This document shows, piece by piece, positions 47,918 to 55,330 of a stretch of DNA of 55,330 nucleotides. Every line of letters starts with the position of its first letter. The stretch's first letter is position 1. The stretch comes from Novosphingobium sp. (GTDB lineage: Bacteria > Pseudomonadota > Alphaproteobacteria > Sphingomonadales > Sphingomonadaceae), in contig NZ_JAIXPP010000013.1 in NCBI RefSeq assembly GCF_027486195.1, positions 1 to 55,330 on the forward strand, given 5' to 3'. The notes beneath the pieces were generated by a model. That model was given only the letters and a program-made list of their open reading frames with translations, was not told where the DNA came from and searched no databases. The position numbers and the translations under genes were made by a program.

Positions 47918-48832
47918 ATGGCAAACCAGTTCATCCGCAAGGCAGGTTTGCTCATTGGTGACGATGCGACCGCCATCGACGTTTCAAATCTGCAGTTCTC
48001 GTTCCGGATCAAGCAGGCGGAAGTTGGCGTCCCGCAAACTGCATCTATCCGCGTCTACAACCTGTCCGATCAGACCTTTCAGAAGATCCGGGAGTATACC
48101 CGCGTCCAGCTGAGTGCTGGGTATCAGCAAGGCGCCTATGGGGTGATCTTCAATGGCGAGATCATCCAAACCAAGGCAGGGCGTGAGAATGCCGTCGACT
48201 CCTACGTCGATCTCATTGCAGCTGAGGGATACGAGTCGCATCAGAAGCCGATCAACATTACGCTCGCCAATGGTGGAACAGTGCTTGATGTCGCGAAAGC
48301 CGCCGCCGCCGCCATGGGCCGTAAACTGAACGTCTACACGACGGAAACCCCGCCGCAGCTTCCGCGCGGTACGGCGCAATACGGCATGGCGCGGCGCGCG
48401 CTGACCGACGCAGCCACGAAAATGAAGGCGGTCTGGTACTACTCGAACGATGGTATCGATCTCGTCTCGGTCGAGAACCCTAAAGCCGGAGAGGCGACGG
48501 TCATTAACGGCGATACGGGCATGATCGGCTGGCCGGAACAGACGCAGGACGGCATTCGCGTCCGCTGCCTCCTGAACCCGAACCTGACGATCGGTGCAAC
48601 TATCAAGCTCGACAACGCTTCGGTTCAGGCGGCGACCTTTTCGACCGCCTATTCAGCCGCAGTGGCCAACAGCAATATTCCACGTGCCGACGCAGACGGT
48701 CTCTATCGCATGTACGTGATCGAGCATTCCGGCAACACGCGCGGTGCCGACTGGTATTCTGACATCATTTGCCTGTCACTCGATCCAACGACACGCGGCT
48801 TGTCCGGCATTTTTCAGAGGTATCTATTCTGA
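47918..48832 (+). CDS. baseplate hub protein
   Basis: 304 aa. NLQFSFRIKQAEVGVPQTAS, IRVYNLSDQTFQKIREY, ARRALTDAATKMKAVWYYSN and GLYRMYVIEHSGNTRGADWY are typical of hub proteins (gp27/gpD-like role). Forms the ring on which the spike sits. Confidence 0.85.
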   Translation: MANQFIRKAGLLIGDDATAIDVSNLQFSFRIKQAEVGVPQTASIRVYNLSDQTFQKIREYTRVQLSAGYQQGAYGVIFNGEIIQTKAGRENAVDSYVDLIAAEGYESHQKPINITLANGGTVLDVAKAAAAAMGRKLNVYTTETPPQLPRGTAQYGMARRALTDAATKMKAVWYYSNDGIDLVSVENPKAGEATVINGDTGMIGWPEQTQDGIRVRCLLNPNLTIGATIKLDNASVQAATFSTAYSAAVANSNIPRADADGLYRMYVIEHSGNTRGADWYSDIICLSLDPTTRGLSGIFQRYLF

Positions 48833-49437
48833 TGGACCAGCGGCAACGCCTCGGCGACCCCACGTCTGCCATAGCGATGGCCACGCGCGAGAGGCAGGCA
48901 CAGATATGGACGGCCCTGCCCGGCATCATCCAGTCTTTCGATCCTGCAGCCATGACCTGCGAAGTGCAGCCCTCGATCCAAGGCACGCTGTCCGATCCAA
49001 AGACCGGCAAGGCCACCAGCGTGAACCTGCCGCTTCTTGTCGACTGCCCGGTACAATTCCCCTCCGGCGGCGGCGTCACGCTGACCTTGCCGATCGCTGC
49101 AAACGACGAGTGCCTCATCGTGTTCGCCTCGCGCTGCATCGATGCCTGGTGGCAGAACGGCGGCATTCAGCCTCCGATGGTCTACCGCATGCACGACTTG
49201 TCCGATGGCTTTGTCATCCCGGGCATCTGGTCGCAGCCGCGCGTCCTGACCGGGGTGTCGACGAGCAAGGCGCAGCTGCGGAGCACTGACGGGGCCACAA
49301 TGCTCGAGCTGGACCCCGAGGCGCAGCGCATCAATCTAATCGCGCCGGGCGGCGTCTACATCAATGGCATCCATTTCGACGAGCACCACCACACCGGTGT
49401 CCAGACCGGATCCGGCATCAGCGGAGGCCCGCAGTGA
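48832..49437 (+). CDS. baseplate spike / Gp138-like protein
   Basis: 201 aa from MDQRQRLGDP. Gp138-type OB domain (WTALPGIIQSFDPAAMTCEV, LPLLVDCPVQFPSGGGVTLT) and a C-terminal needle segment with FDEHHHTGVQTGSGISGGPQ, whose His-x-His-type residues usually chelate iron at the tip. It punctures the outer membrane. Confidence 0.88.
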   Translation: MDQRQRLGDPTSAIAMATRERQAQIWTALPGIIQSFDPAAMTCEVQPSIQGTLSDPKTGKATSVNLPLLVDCPVQFPSGGGVTLTLPIAANDECLIVFASRCIDAWWQNGGIQPPMVYRMHDLSDGFVIPGIWSQPRVLTGVSTSKAQLRSTDGATMLELDPEAQRINLIAPGGVYINGIHFDEHHHTGVQTGSGISGGPQ

Positions 49438-49895
49438 GAGTTCGCGCGCTCGACGCCAACGGCGATATGACATTCGGACAAAGCGCCACGAACTTCCTGA
49501 TCAATTCGCCGGCAGCAGTCGCTCAATGCATCAACACCCGGCTCGGTCTGATCAAGGGCGAGTGGTTTCTCGATACGACCGAAGGCACCGACTGGGGCGG
49601 CAAGATCCTCGGACGGCAGCCCAAGGCAGGTTACGACGCCGAAATCCGCCGCGTGATCCTCGGTACCCCTGGCGTGACACAGATTACCGCCTACTCCAGC
49701 GACCTGACCAATCGCGCGTTGGCGGTAAATGCGACGGTGCTGACTGCCTACAGCGCGCAGGCCCTTGCGCTCAGTGCGGCATTCGGCCGTCGGCAGCAAC
49801 CGGTCGCGCCGGTGACCGGTTTTCCTGTGGGGACCTCACCGTCTCTGGCGCTGCTCGACTTCACCTTCGTGCTTGATCAATCGGTTCTCGGATAA
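49434..49895 (+). CDS. baseplate wedge protein, gp25/W-like
   Basis: 153 aa, GTG start overlapping the previous stop. VAQCINTRLGLIKGEWFLDT, then TEGTDWGGKILGRQPKAGYD and EIRRVILGTPGVTQI, matches small wedge proteins upstream of baseplate J genes. Confidence 0.84.
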   Translation: MRVRALDANGDMTFGQSATNFLINSPAAVAQCINTRLGLIKGEWFLDTTEGTDWGGKILGRQPKAGYDAEIRRVILGTPGVTQITAYSSDLTNRALAVNATVLTAYSAQALALSAAFGRRQQPVAPVTGFPVGTSPSLALLDFTFVLDQSVLG

Positions 49896-49909
49896 GGGCT
49901 ACCGCTCCA

Positions 49910-51091
49910 GTGACAACCTATCCGCTGCAGACGTTGGGCGCTCAGGTGGGCCCGGCGGGCATCACTGCGCCCTCTTTCGACGACACGCTGCTCTCGCTTC
50001 AGGCGACCTATCAGCAGATCTATGGCGTCGATGCGGTCCTCACCCCGGACACGCAGGACGGGCAGTGGATCGCCGCCATTGCGCAGGCCATCGCCGACGT
50101 GAACGCTGGCGCGATTGCGGTCTACAACAGCTTCTCACCGAGCACGGCACAGGGCGTCGGTCTCTCTTCGGTCGTGAAGATCAACGGGCTTCGCCGGGAG
50201 ACGCCCTCGAACTCCACCGCTCAGGTCCTGATCACCGGCACGGCAGGGACCGTCATCACGAACGGGCAGGTGCAGGACACCGCAGGCAATGTCTGGAGCC
50301 TGCCAACGACTGTCACCATCCCGGAAGGAAGCTCGATCACAGTGACGGCAACGGCGGCACAGCTGGGGTCGATCTCGGCTGCGATCGGGACGATCACCAA
50401 AATCCTGACGCCGACGCGGGGCTGGATCTCGGTGACCAACACCGCAGCCGCCTCACCTGGGGCTCCGGTCGAAAAGGACGCGACGCTGCGCCAGCGGCAG
50501 GCACGCTCGACCAACCTTTCGGCGCGTACCCCGCTGTCATCGATCCTTGCAGCCGTCCGCAACATTCCCGGGGTCTCTAGAGCCGAGGCGCACGAGAACA
50601 GCACCGGCGTGATAGATACAGACGGGGTGCCCGCAAACACGATTTGGCTGGTGGTCGAAGGCGGAGACAGCACCGCGATCGCGATCGCCATCGCCAACGG
50701 CAAGATCGGCGTCGCGACCTATGGCGGCGTCGTCCAGACCGTGACCGATGAATTCGGCATTCCTTCCACGGTTCGCTTTGATCGGCCGACCTACCAGCGG
50801 ATCATGGTCAACGTCACGCTGAAGCCGCTGGCCGGCTACACCGTGCAGACCGGCAACAACATCATCGCGGCGATCAACACCTACATCAACGCGCTCGCAG
50901 TCGGGGAAAGCGTGTTCCTGACACAGGTCATTGCTGCAGCCATCCAAGGCAGCGGCGCGCCGACGACGTTCAACCTGACGTCGCTCACAATGGCGGTCTA
51001 TCCCGGGTCGCCAACGGCGGCCGACCTCCCGATGGCGTTCAACCAGGCCCCGCAGCAGGCGGTGGACGACATCAGTCTGGCGCTCATCTGA
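49910..51091 (+). CDS. baseplate J / gp47-like protein
   Basis: 393 aa, GTG start. FDDTLLSLQATYQQIYGVDA, DTQDGQWIAAIAQAIADVNA, EKDATLRQRQARSTNLSART and VSRAEAHENSTGVIDTDGVP are signature blocks. Main wedge protein that triggers sheath contraction. Confidence 0.92.
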   Translation: MTTYPLQTLGAQVGPAGITAPSFDDTLLSLQATYQQIYGVDAVLTPDTQDGQWIAAIAQAIADVNAGAIAVYNSFSPSTAQGVGLSSVVKINGLRRETPSNSTAQVLITGTAGTVITNGQVQDTAGNVWSLPTTVTIPEGSSITVTATAAQLGSISAAIGTITKILTPTRGWISVTNTAAASPGAPVEKDATLRQRQARSTNLSARTPLSSILAAVRNIPGVSRAEAHENSTGVIDTDGVPANTIWLVVEGGDSTAIAIAIANGKIGVATYGGVVQTVTDEFGIPSTVRFDRPTYQRIMVNVTLKPLAGYTVQTGNNIIAAINTYINALAVGESVFLTQVIAAAIQGSGAPTTFNLTSLTMAVYPGSPTAADLPMAFNQAPQQAVDDISLALI

Positions 51092-51756
51092 TGATGGGCG
51101 ATGCAAGTCCGTATACCGGGCTGATCACCTCCAAGCATGCCGATAAGCCGAACTTCATGGCGACTGTCGCTGCCTCGGTGCAGCCGTTCGCTGACACACT
51201 GGCGGCACTGAACAGCCTCAATGCTGCGTTCGATCTCGACCTCGCTCAAGGCCAGCAGCTTGACATCCTCGGCCAATGGATCGGGGTGAGCCGGTACGTC
51301 GCGAGCCCGCTCGATGGAGTCTACTTCAGCTTCGATGTCAGCGGTCTTGGTTTGGACCAGGGCGTGATCTGGAGTCCGGGTGAGCCCCTGACTGGCCTCA
51401 TCGCGCTGCCGGATGACGTCTACCTTACCCTGCTGCGCGCAACGATTGTCGCCAATCACTGGGATGGCTCCGTCCCCGGGGCGTACACGGCGTGGCAAAT
51501 CTTGCTTGGGCCGCAGGGCTACCAAATCCTGATCCAGGACAACGGCGACATGACCATGGTGCTGGCGCTGCATGGCACGCTGGTTGACCCGGTGTTCACA
51601 CAGCTGTTCGCGGCCGGCGTGCTCAATCTGCGTCCGGCCGGGGTCGAAGCATCCTACGTCATCCCGACCATTCCTGCCGCGCCCTTCTTCGGCCTCGATA
51701 TCGAGACCGACTACGTCGCCGGGCTGGATTACGGCGCGTTCGGCCAATTCACCTGA
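51091..51756 (+). CDS. DUF2612 baseplate protein
   Basis: 221 aa (ATG at 51091 or 51094). AFDLDLAQGQQLDILGQWIG, then VSRYVASPLDGVYFSFD, LLRATIVANHWDGSVPGAYT and DNGDMTMVLALHGTLVDPVF are family blocks. Connects wedge to fibres, in the position of gpI-type proteins. Confidence 0.87.
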   Translation: MMGDASPYTGLITSKHADKPNFMATVAASVQPFADTLAALNSLNAAFDLDLAQGQQLDILGQWIGVSRYVASPLDGVYFSFDVSGLGLDQGVIWSPGEPLTGLIALPDDVYLTLLRATIVANHWDGSVPGAYTAWQILLGPQGYQILIQDNGDMTMVLALHGTLVDPVFTQLFAAGVLNLRPAGVEASYVIPTIPAAPFFGLDIETDYVAGLDYGAFGQFT

Positions 51757-51770
51757 CACTGGAGTAACTC

Positions 51771-53009
51771 ATGACCGCGAGCACGGATTTCCTGCCCTTC
51801 GCAACGGGGGCGGGTGCGAACGTCGTTTCCCAGGCGCTCTATGCAGCCGATACCGCCGTGACCAACGGCTTCTCGTCCGGCATCGCGTCGTCGGCAAAGT
51901 TCAACAAGGTCTTTCGGCAGGCCAGCTTTGTTGCCGCCGGCGTCGCGACGTGGATGGCAAACGCGCTGAACGCCAACATCCCGGATGACGGAAACCTCAA
52001 CAATTTCGTCGCCAATCTGGGGCTGGCAGTCAGGGCCGCGGCAACAAGCGGCAACTTCATTGCCGACACCGGCAGCGTGAATGCACTCGCCGGCACGAGC
52101 TCGCCGGCGCCGACTGCGCTCGTCGCTGGCATGCAGGTCGCGATCCAGATCGCCAACACCAATACCGGTGCTGTGACCTTCAACTACGCGGGCCTCGGCG
52201 TGAAGAACGTCCTGTCCGAAGGCAATGCGGTCAAGGCAGGCCAGATGGTGGCGGGCCAAATCTACCTGCTCATGTATGACGGCACGCAGTGGGAGCTCCT
52301 CAGCGTGGGTCTCGACGTACCAGCGAGCACCGCGCAGGCCGGCATTGTGATCCTGGCCGCCAATGGCGACGTGGTCGCTGGCACCGACACTGGCAAGGCT
52401 GTTACTTCGCAGGGCGTGGCACGCGCGGTGCAGTCTGGCGGCTACAACTATGCTGCCGACAGCGGCAGCGCGAACACGATCACGATCGCCTTGACCCCTG
52501 CCCCGACGGCCTACTCGGCCGGGCTCGTGGTCGAGGTGAAGATGAATGCCACGAATACCGGCGCGACTACGATCAACGTCAACGGCTTGGGCGCCAAGAC
52601 CGTGCAGTTCAACGGCGCGGCGCTGACGGCAGGTCAGCTGGTGGCGGGCCAGATCTACAGTATGGTCTACGACGGCACCAATTTTCAGGTGGCATCGCCG
52701 CCATCCGCATCAGTCGGACGGATCATGGCGGCGGGCGAGCTTTCGCCGGCGAGCGGCACGGCCATCAAGGGCTTCAACGTCTCGTCAGTCACCTACTCTG
52801 GCGCGATTGTTACGGTGGCATACACCAACTCGATCGCGAATCCGGTTCCCGTGGTCAACGGCGGCGACAGCGGCAACGGCTCAAGTTGCCAGTCGGCGTT
52901 TTGGGGTAGCGGGTCCTCGAACAATTCCACCGGCTTCTCGATCAACTTTGGCGTGTCTGGCGGTGGTGGCTCGATCAGCAAAGCCACTTTCGTGACCGCC
53001 GGCCTGTAA
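51771..53009 (+). CDS. tail fibre protein with duplicated domain
   Basis: 412 aa. Two copies of an about 85-residue unit: AVTFNYAGLGVKNVLSEGNA, VKAGQMVAGQIYLLMYDGTQ and again ATTINVNGLGAKTVQFNGAA, LTAGQLVAGQIYSMVYDGTN. The C-terminus is Ser/Gly-rich (NGGDSGNGSSCQSAFWGSGS, then NFGVSGGGGSISK), likely a trimeric tip. Probably contacts the receptor. Confidence 0.82.
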   Translation: MTASTDFLPFATGAGANVVSQALYAADTAVTNGFSSGIASSAKFNKVFRQASFVAAGVATWMANALNANIPDDGNLNNFVANLGLAVRAAATSGNFIADTGSVNALAGTSSPAPTALVAGMQVAIQIANTNTGAVTFNYAGLGVKNVLSEGNAVKAGQMVAGQIYLLMYDGTQWELLSVGLDVPASTAQAGIVILAANGDVVAGTDTGKAVTSQGVARAVQSGGYNYAADSGSANTITIALTPAPTAYSAGLVVEVKMNATNTGATTINVNGLGAKTVQFNGAALTAGQLVAGQIYSMVYDGTNFQVASPPSASVGRIMAAGELSPASGTAIKGFNVSSVTYSGAIVTVAYTNSIANPVPVVNGGDSGNGSSCQSAFWGSGSSNNSTGFSINFGVSGGGGSISKATFVTAGL

Positions 53010-53018
53010 GGAACAGCT

Positions 53019-53471
53019 ATGACGCAGATCATCTGGAAACTGTCTTCGGGCGGCATCGCTATTACGCAGCTGGTCGATGCGACCGACGCCGAGAGCGAGG
53101 CAGCCAAGCTGCTCGAAGCGGGACTGGTTGCCGCAGACTGGACGGTCGATCACATCCGCAACGATGAGAACCACTACATCGTCGACGATGCGCTGTTCTT
53201 TGGCGCCCTGACCGCTAACGGCGGCGAGATCGTCATCGACATGGACAAGGCGCGCGAGATCTGGCGCGGCGCGATCCGCGAAGCGCGCGCACCCAAGCTC
53301 GCCGCGCTTGATGTTGCATGGCAGCGCGCCAGCGAGGACGGTCGCGAAGACGCCAAGGCGAAGATCGTGGCCGCCAAGCAGCTGCTGCGCGATCTGCCTG
53401 AGGATGCGGCTATCGCCAAAGCGAAAAGCATCGCTGACCTCCGCGCATTCTGGCCCGACGTATTGAGCTGA
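53019..53471 (+). CDS. fibre-associated / assembly protein
   Basis: 150 aa. The C-terminal half, DMDKAREIWRGAIREARAPK, then LAALDVAWQRASEDGRED and IAKAKSIADLRAFWPDVL, is a recurring tail-module protein in alphaproteobacterial phages, often next to fibres; it may chaperone fibre folding. N-terminal half beta-rich. A terminator follows. Confidence 0.7.
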   Translation: MTQIIWKLSSGGIAITQLVDATDAESEAAKLLEAGLVAADWTVDHIRNDENHYIVDDALFFGALTANGGEIVIDMDKAREIWRGAIREARAPKLAALDVAWQRASEDGREDAKAKIVAAKQLLRDLPEDAAIAKAKSIADLRAFWPDVLS

Positions 53472-53500
53472 ACTGATCGGACCAAACCCGCTTTCCATGA

Positions 53501-53521
53501 CCTCGCTTCGGCGGGGTTTTT
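53501..53521 (+). terminator. intrinsic terminator
   Basis: CCTCGC (53501-53506), loop TTCG, GCGGGG (53511-53516) with one T-G pair, then T5 (53517-53521). Ends the fibre-region transcript before the last gene in the window. Confidence 0.8.
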
Positions 53522-53542
53522 CTTTGCCAGGATGCGCCAGAC

Positions 53543-55330
53543 ATGACCTTCGAGCCGGGCAAGATACTGAGTGCTGCCGACCTCAATGCCGCGCTTGCCA
53601 ACTACGTTCCTATTGCTTCGCTGGCGGCTACCGCTTCCGGGCAGGGTGGCACTCTGGTAGGCCTATCCAACGGCGACAACCTTCAACAGTTCATCGTCAA
53701 GCTGCTAAGTTCCAATGGCGCGGCGATTATTGGCGCTGCTAGCGGCGGCTCGATCCAAGCGTTCATCAACACGCTTTTGTCCAGCGCTGGCGCGGCCGCG
53801 ATCGGCTACGGCACCGTTACGGTCAAGGCCGCGCTCGACTCAGCGCTTCAGGCAGCTGCACAAGCGACTGGCACGATCGGAATGCTGACGACTGCAGTCA
53901 GCGCCGGTGGCGCGTTGCCGTTCGAAGTCACCGCGCTCTCCGGCAGCTTTGTTGGCACAGGCAGCGGCGGCACGCCGGGCGAATATGCACTGGTCGTTAG
54001 CGGCGGACCTGCAGGGCATACCGCGTTCATCACGATCGGCAGCGATGGGAAGGTCGCAAGCGGGCGCATCGGCACGCGAGGTATCGCGACCAGCAACACC
54101 GCACCAATCTACAGCCTGCCTTCGGGAACTGGACTGACTGGTGCCACGTTGCCGACCGCGACGGTTACGGCGCTCGCCGCTGGTCGCATATTTTTCGCGC
54201 CATCCAGCGATGGAACACGAAAACTAGCATGGCAGTCTAGTGGCGGTGTGATTGCAGCCTACAATGTCGGTGGCGTGCAATGGTCTGAGCTTTTCTCAGG
54301 CGGTTTGGACAGTATTTTCACGCAGATCGTTGGCGGCCCGCGCATTGTTGCGACGGACGAAAGCGGCAACGAACTGATCGAGATCACGGCCAACCGGATC
54401 GATCATCCCGATATGAACGCGATCCGAGCACAGGCGGCAACATCGGCTACTGCCGGGCAGGCTATGGTCGCAACGCCGGGGGGCGCGCGGCTTACCGTGA
54501 CGGACGAAAGCGGCAACGAGCTGCTTGAGGTGACGCAAAGCCGGATCGACCACCCTGATATGAATGCGGTGCGGCCGCTGGCGCTGGCGTCGGCAACAGC
54601 AGGGCAATCCATGGCAGGGCTACCGGGTGGGGCGCGTGTCGCCATCACCGACGAAGCCGGGAATGTCATGGCCGAGGTCACCTCGACCCGCATCAACCAT
54701 CCCGACACAAATGCGATGCGCGCGGCAATCGCCACGCCATCGGCGGGAACGCTGCGGCGCCTTCGCGCGCTGGCGGCGGCAGCGGCTGTCTCCAATCCAT
54801 GGGACAATCCGGTCATGGCCTCGCCGCCGACCATGACCGCCGATGCGACCGTTGATTCCTCGCTCACCCGACAGTTCCGACCGGCGAGCGGCGGCGTGCT
54901 GGTCAACAACGACTTTGGTCTGTTCGGCGGCGTTCCGGTCGTGACGGGCGGGCTTCCGACGATGACCTATCTGAGCGCGGTGACACGCGGCACCGGCACG
55001 ACAGCGAGCGGCGGAAACATCAACGGTAGCGGCAAGACCCAGTACGGCCAGCGCATCCGCTTCCAGCACTTTGGGACCAAGTTCGACTTCCTGACCTATG
55101 GCACGGCCAAGTGGCGGCTGATCGTGAACGGGCAGTATGCCTCGCGCAGCTTCCTCACGAGCTCGGCGGGATCGACAGCTAACCCGAGCTACAACCATGT
55201 CGTGTTTTCATCGATCGGCATCCGCAATATCGAGATCGAACTCGATGGCGGCACACCCTTCGGCGGCGTCAATTGCGAGCCGACTGGCTACATCGAGCAG
55301 CCGGGCTTCGATGATGCGCTGCGCATGATC
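53543..55330 (+). CDS. large tail protein with triple repeat, cut by the window edge (partial)
   Basis: At least 596 aa; start MTFEPGKILSAADLNAALAN, no stop before the edge. The Gly/Ser/Ala-rich front half is followed by three repeats of 49 residues marked by TDESGNELIEIT, TDESGNELLEVT and TDEAGNVMAEVT, each with RIDHPDMNA or RINHPDTNA. Then comes a beta domain with KFDFLTYGTAKWRLIVNGQY, IGIRNIEIELDGG and TPFGGVNCEPTG, resembling the sugar-binding part of phage SGNH/GDSL hydrolases. The catalytic block, if present, would be just past the edge. Probable fibre or capsule/LPS esterase. Confidence 0.8.
   Translation, partial: MTFEPGKILSAADLNAALANYVPIASLAATASGQGGTLVGLSNGDNLQQFIVKLLSSNGAAIIGAASGGSIQAFINTLLSSAGAAAIGYGTVTVKAALDSALQAAAQATGTIGMLTTAVSAGGALPFEVTALSGSFVGTGSGGTPGEYALVVSGGPAGHTAFITIGSDGKVASGRIGTRGIATSNTAPIYSLPSGTGLTGATLPTATVTALAAGRIFFAPSSDGTRKLAWQSSGGVIAAYNVGGVQWSELFSGGLDSIFTQIVGGPRIVATDESGNELIEITANRIDHPDMNAIRAQAATSATAGQAMVATPGGARLTVTDESGNELLEVTQSRIDHPDMNAVRPLALASATAGQSMAGLPGGARVAITDEAGNVMAEVTSTRINHPDTNAMRAAIATPSAGTLRRLRALAAAAAVSNPWDNPVMASPPTMTADATVDSSLTRQFRPASGGVLVNNDFGLFGGVPVVTGGLPTMTYLSAVTRGTGTTASGGNINGSGKTQYGQRIRFQHFGTKFDFLTYGTAKWRLIVNGQYASRSFLTSSAGSTANPSYNHVVFSSIGIRNIEIELDGGTPFGGVNCEPTGYIEQPGFDDALRMI

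Overview
The window is the left part of an integrated temperate phage, entered from the host side. It begins with a host tRNA-Asn(GTT) gene. A tyrosine integrase sits about 80 bp inside the tRNA, reading back toward it, and everything after that is phage-like to the right edge, where the sequence stops inside a tail gene. The high GC content, very GC-rich third codon positions, GTG/TTG starts and protein relatives suggest an alphaproteobacterium, probably a sphingomonad. The host is an inference; there is no taxonomic marker beyond the tRNA.

Leftward early arm (196-19423, all minus strand). One very long chain of more than 30 genes, nearly all joined by ATGA/GTGA/TGATG overlaps, appears to start at an operator-promoter at 19291-19319 and ends with the integrase. 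In transcription order it carries small hypothetical proteins, a coiled-coil protein, a RecT/Bet-type annealing protein, an acyl carrier protein, a DUF3268 zinc-finger protein and a DUF4942 N6-adenine-type methyltransferase. Then comes a complete PRTRC cassette (ParB, E, C, an extra overlapping ORF, F, B, A with a JAMM site, ThiF/E1-like). It continues with a DUF5131 (Gp37/Gp68) protein, a HerA-like ATPase, an ASCH-domain protein, small zinc proteins and int. PRTRC cassettes are known mainly from plasmids, so finding one in the early operon of a tailed phage is the most notable feature of the window.

Switch (19290-20494). A LexA/S24-type repressor (minus) faces a Cro-like helix-turn-helix gene (plus). 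Both early promoters have the same layout: TTGACG, two bases, then a 19-bp operator CGTACA-N7-TGTACG. The right promoter places its predicted start site on the cro ATG, so that mRNA is probably leaderless.

Rightward early arm (20974-28795, plus). Several DNA-binding proteins (an HTH protein, a PhoB-like winged helix, a zinc-ribbon protein with a DnaA-domain-IV-like end), an HNH protein, a RuvC-like resolvase, the DnaB helicase and a DUF1376 initiator. The linker of the DUF1376 gene contains iteron-like repeats and may be the replication origin.

Late region (29029-55330, plus). Terminase, DUF1073 portal, Mu gpF-like protein, Nudix hydrolase, DUF2213 protease-scaffold with an internal start, cement protein, DUF2184 capsid, connectors, DUF3383 sheath and DUF3277 tube. 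A tail assembly chaperone with a T_TTT_TTT -1 frameshift site follows, then tape measure, baseplate and fibre genes. The sheath and baseplate set identify a contractile-tailed (myovirus) particle. No holin, endolysin or attR is seen, so the right end lies outside.

Three cargo-like insertions break the late strand. These are a 74-aa minus-strand gene at 34019-34243 and a minus-strand pair at 42451-43195 (leaderless, self-operated ribbon-helix-helix regulator plus a membrane-anchored protein). The third is a plus block at 43281-44915, followed by an array of about 30 GGCNN pentamers and a strong terminator just before the tape measure gene.
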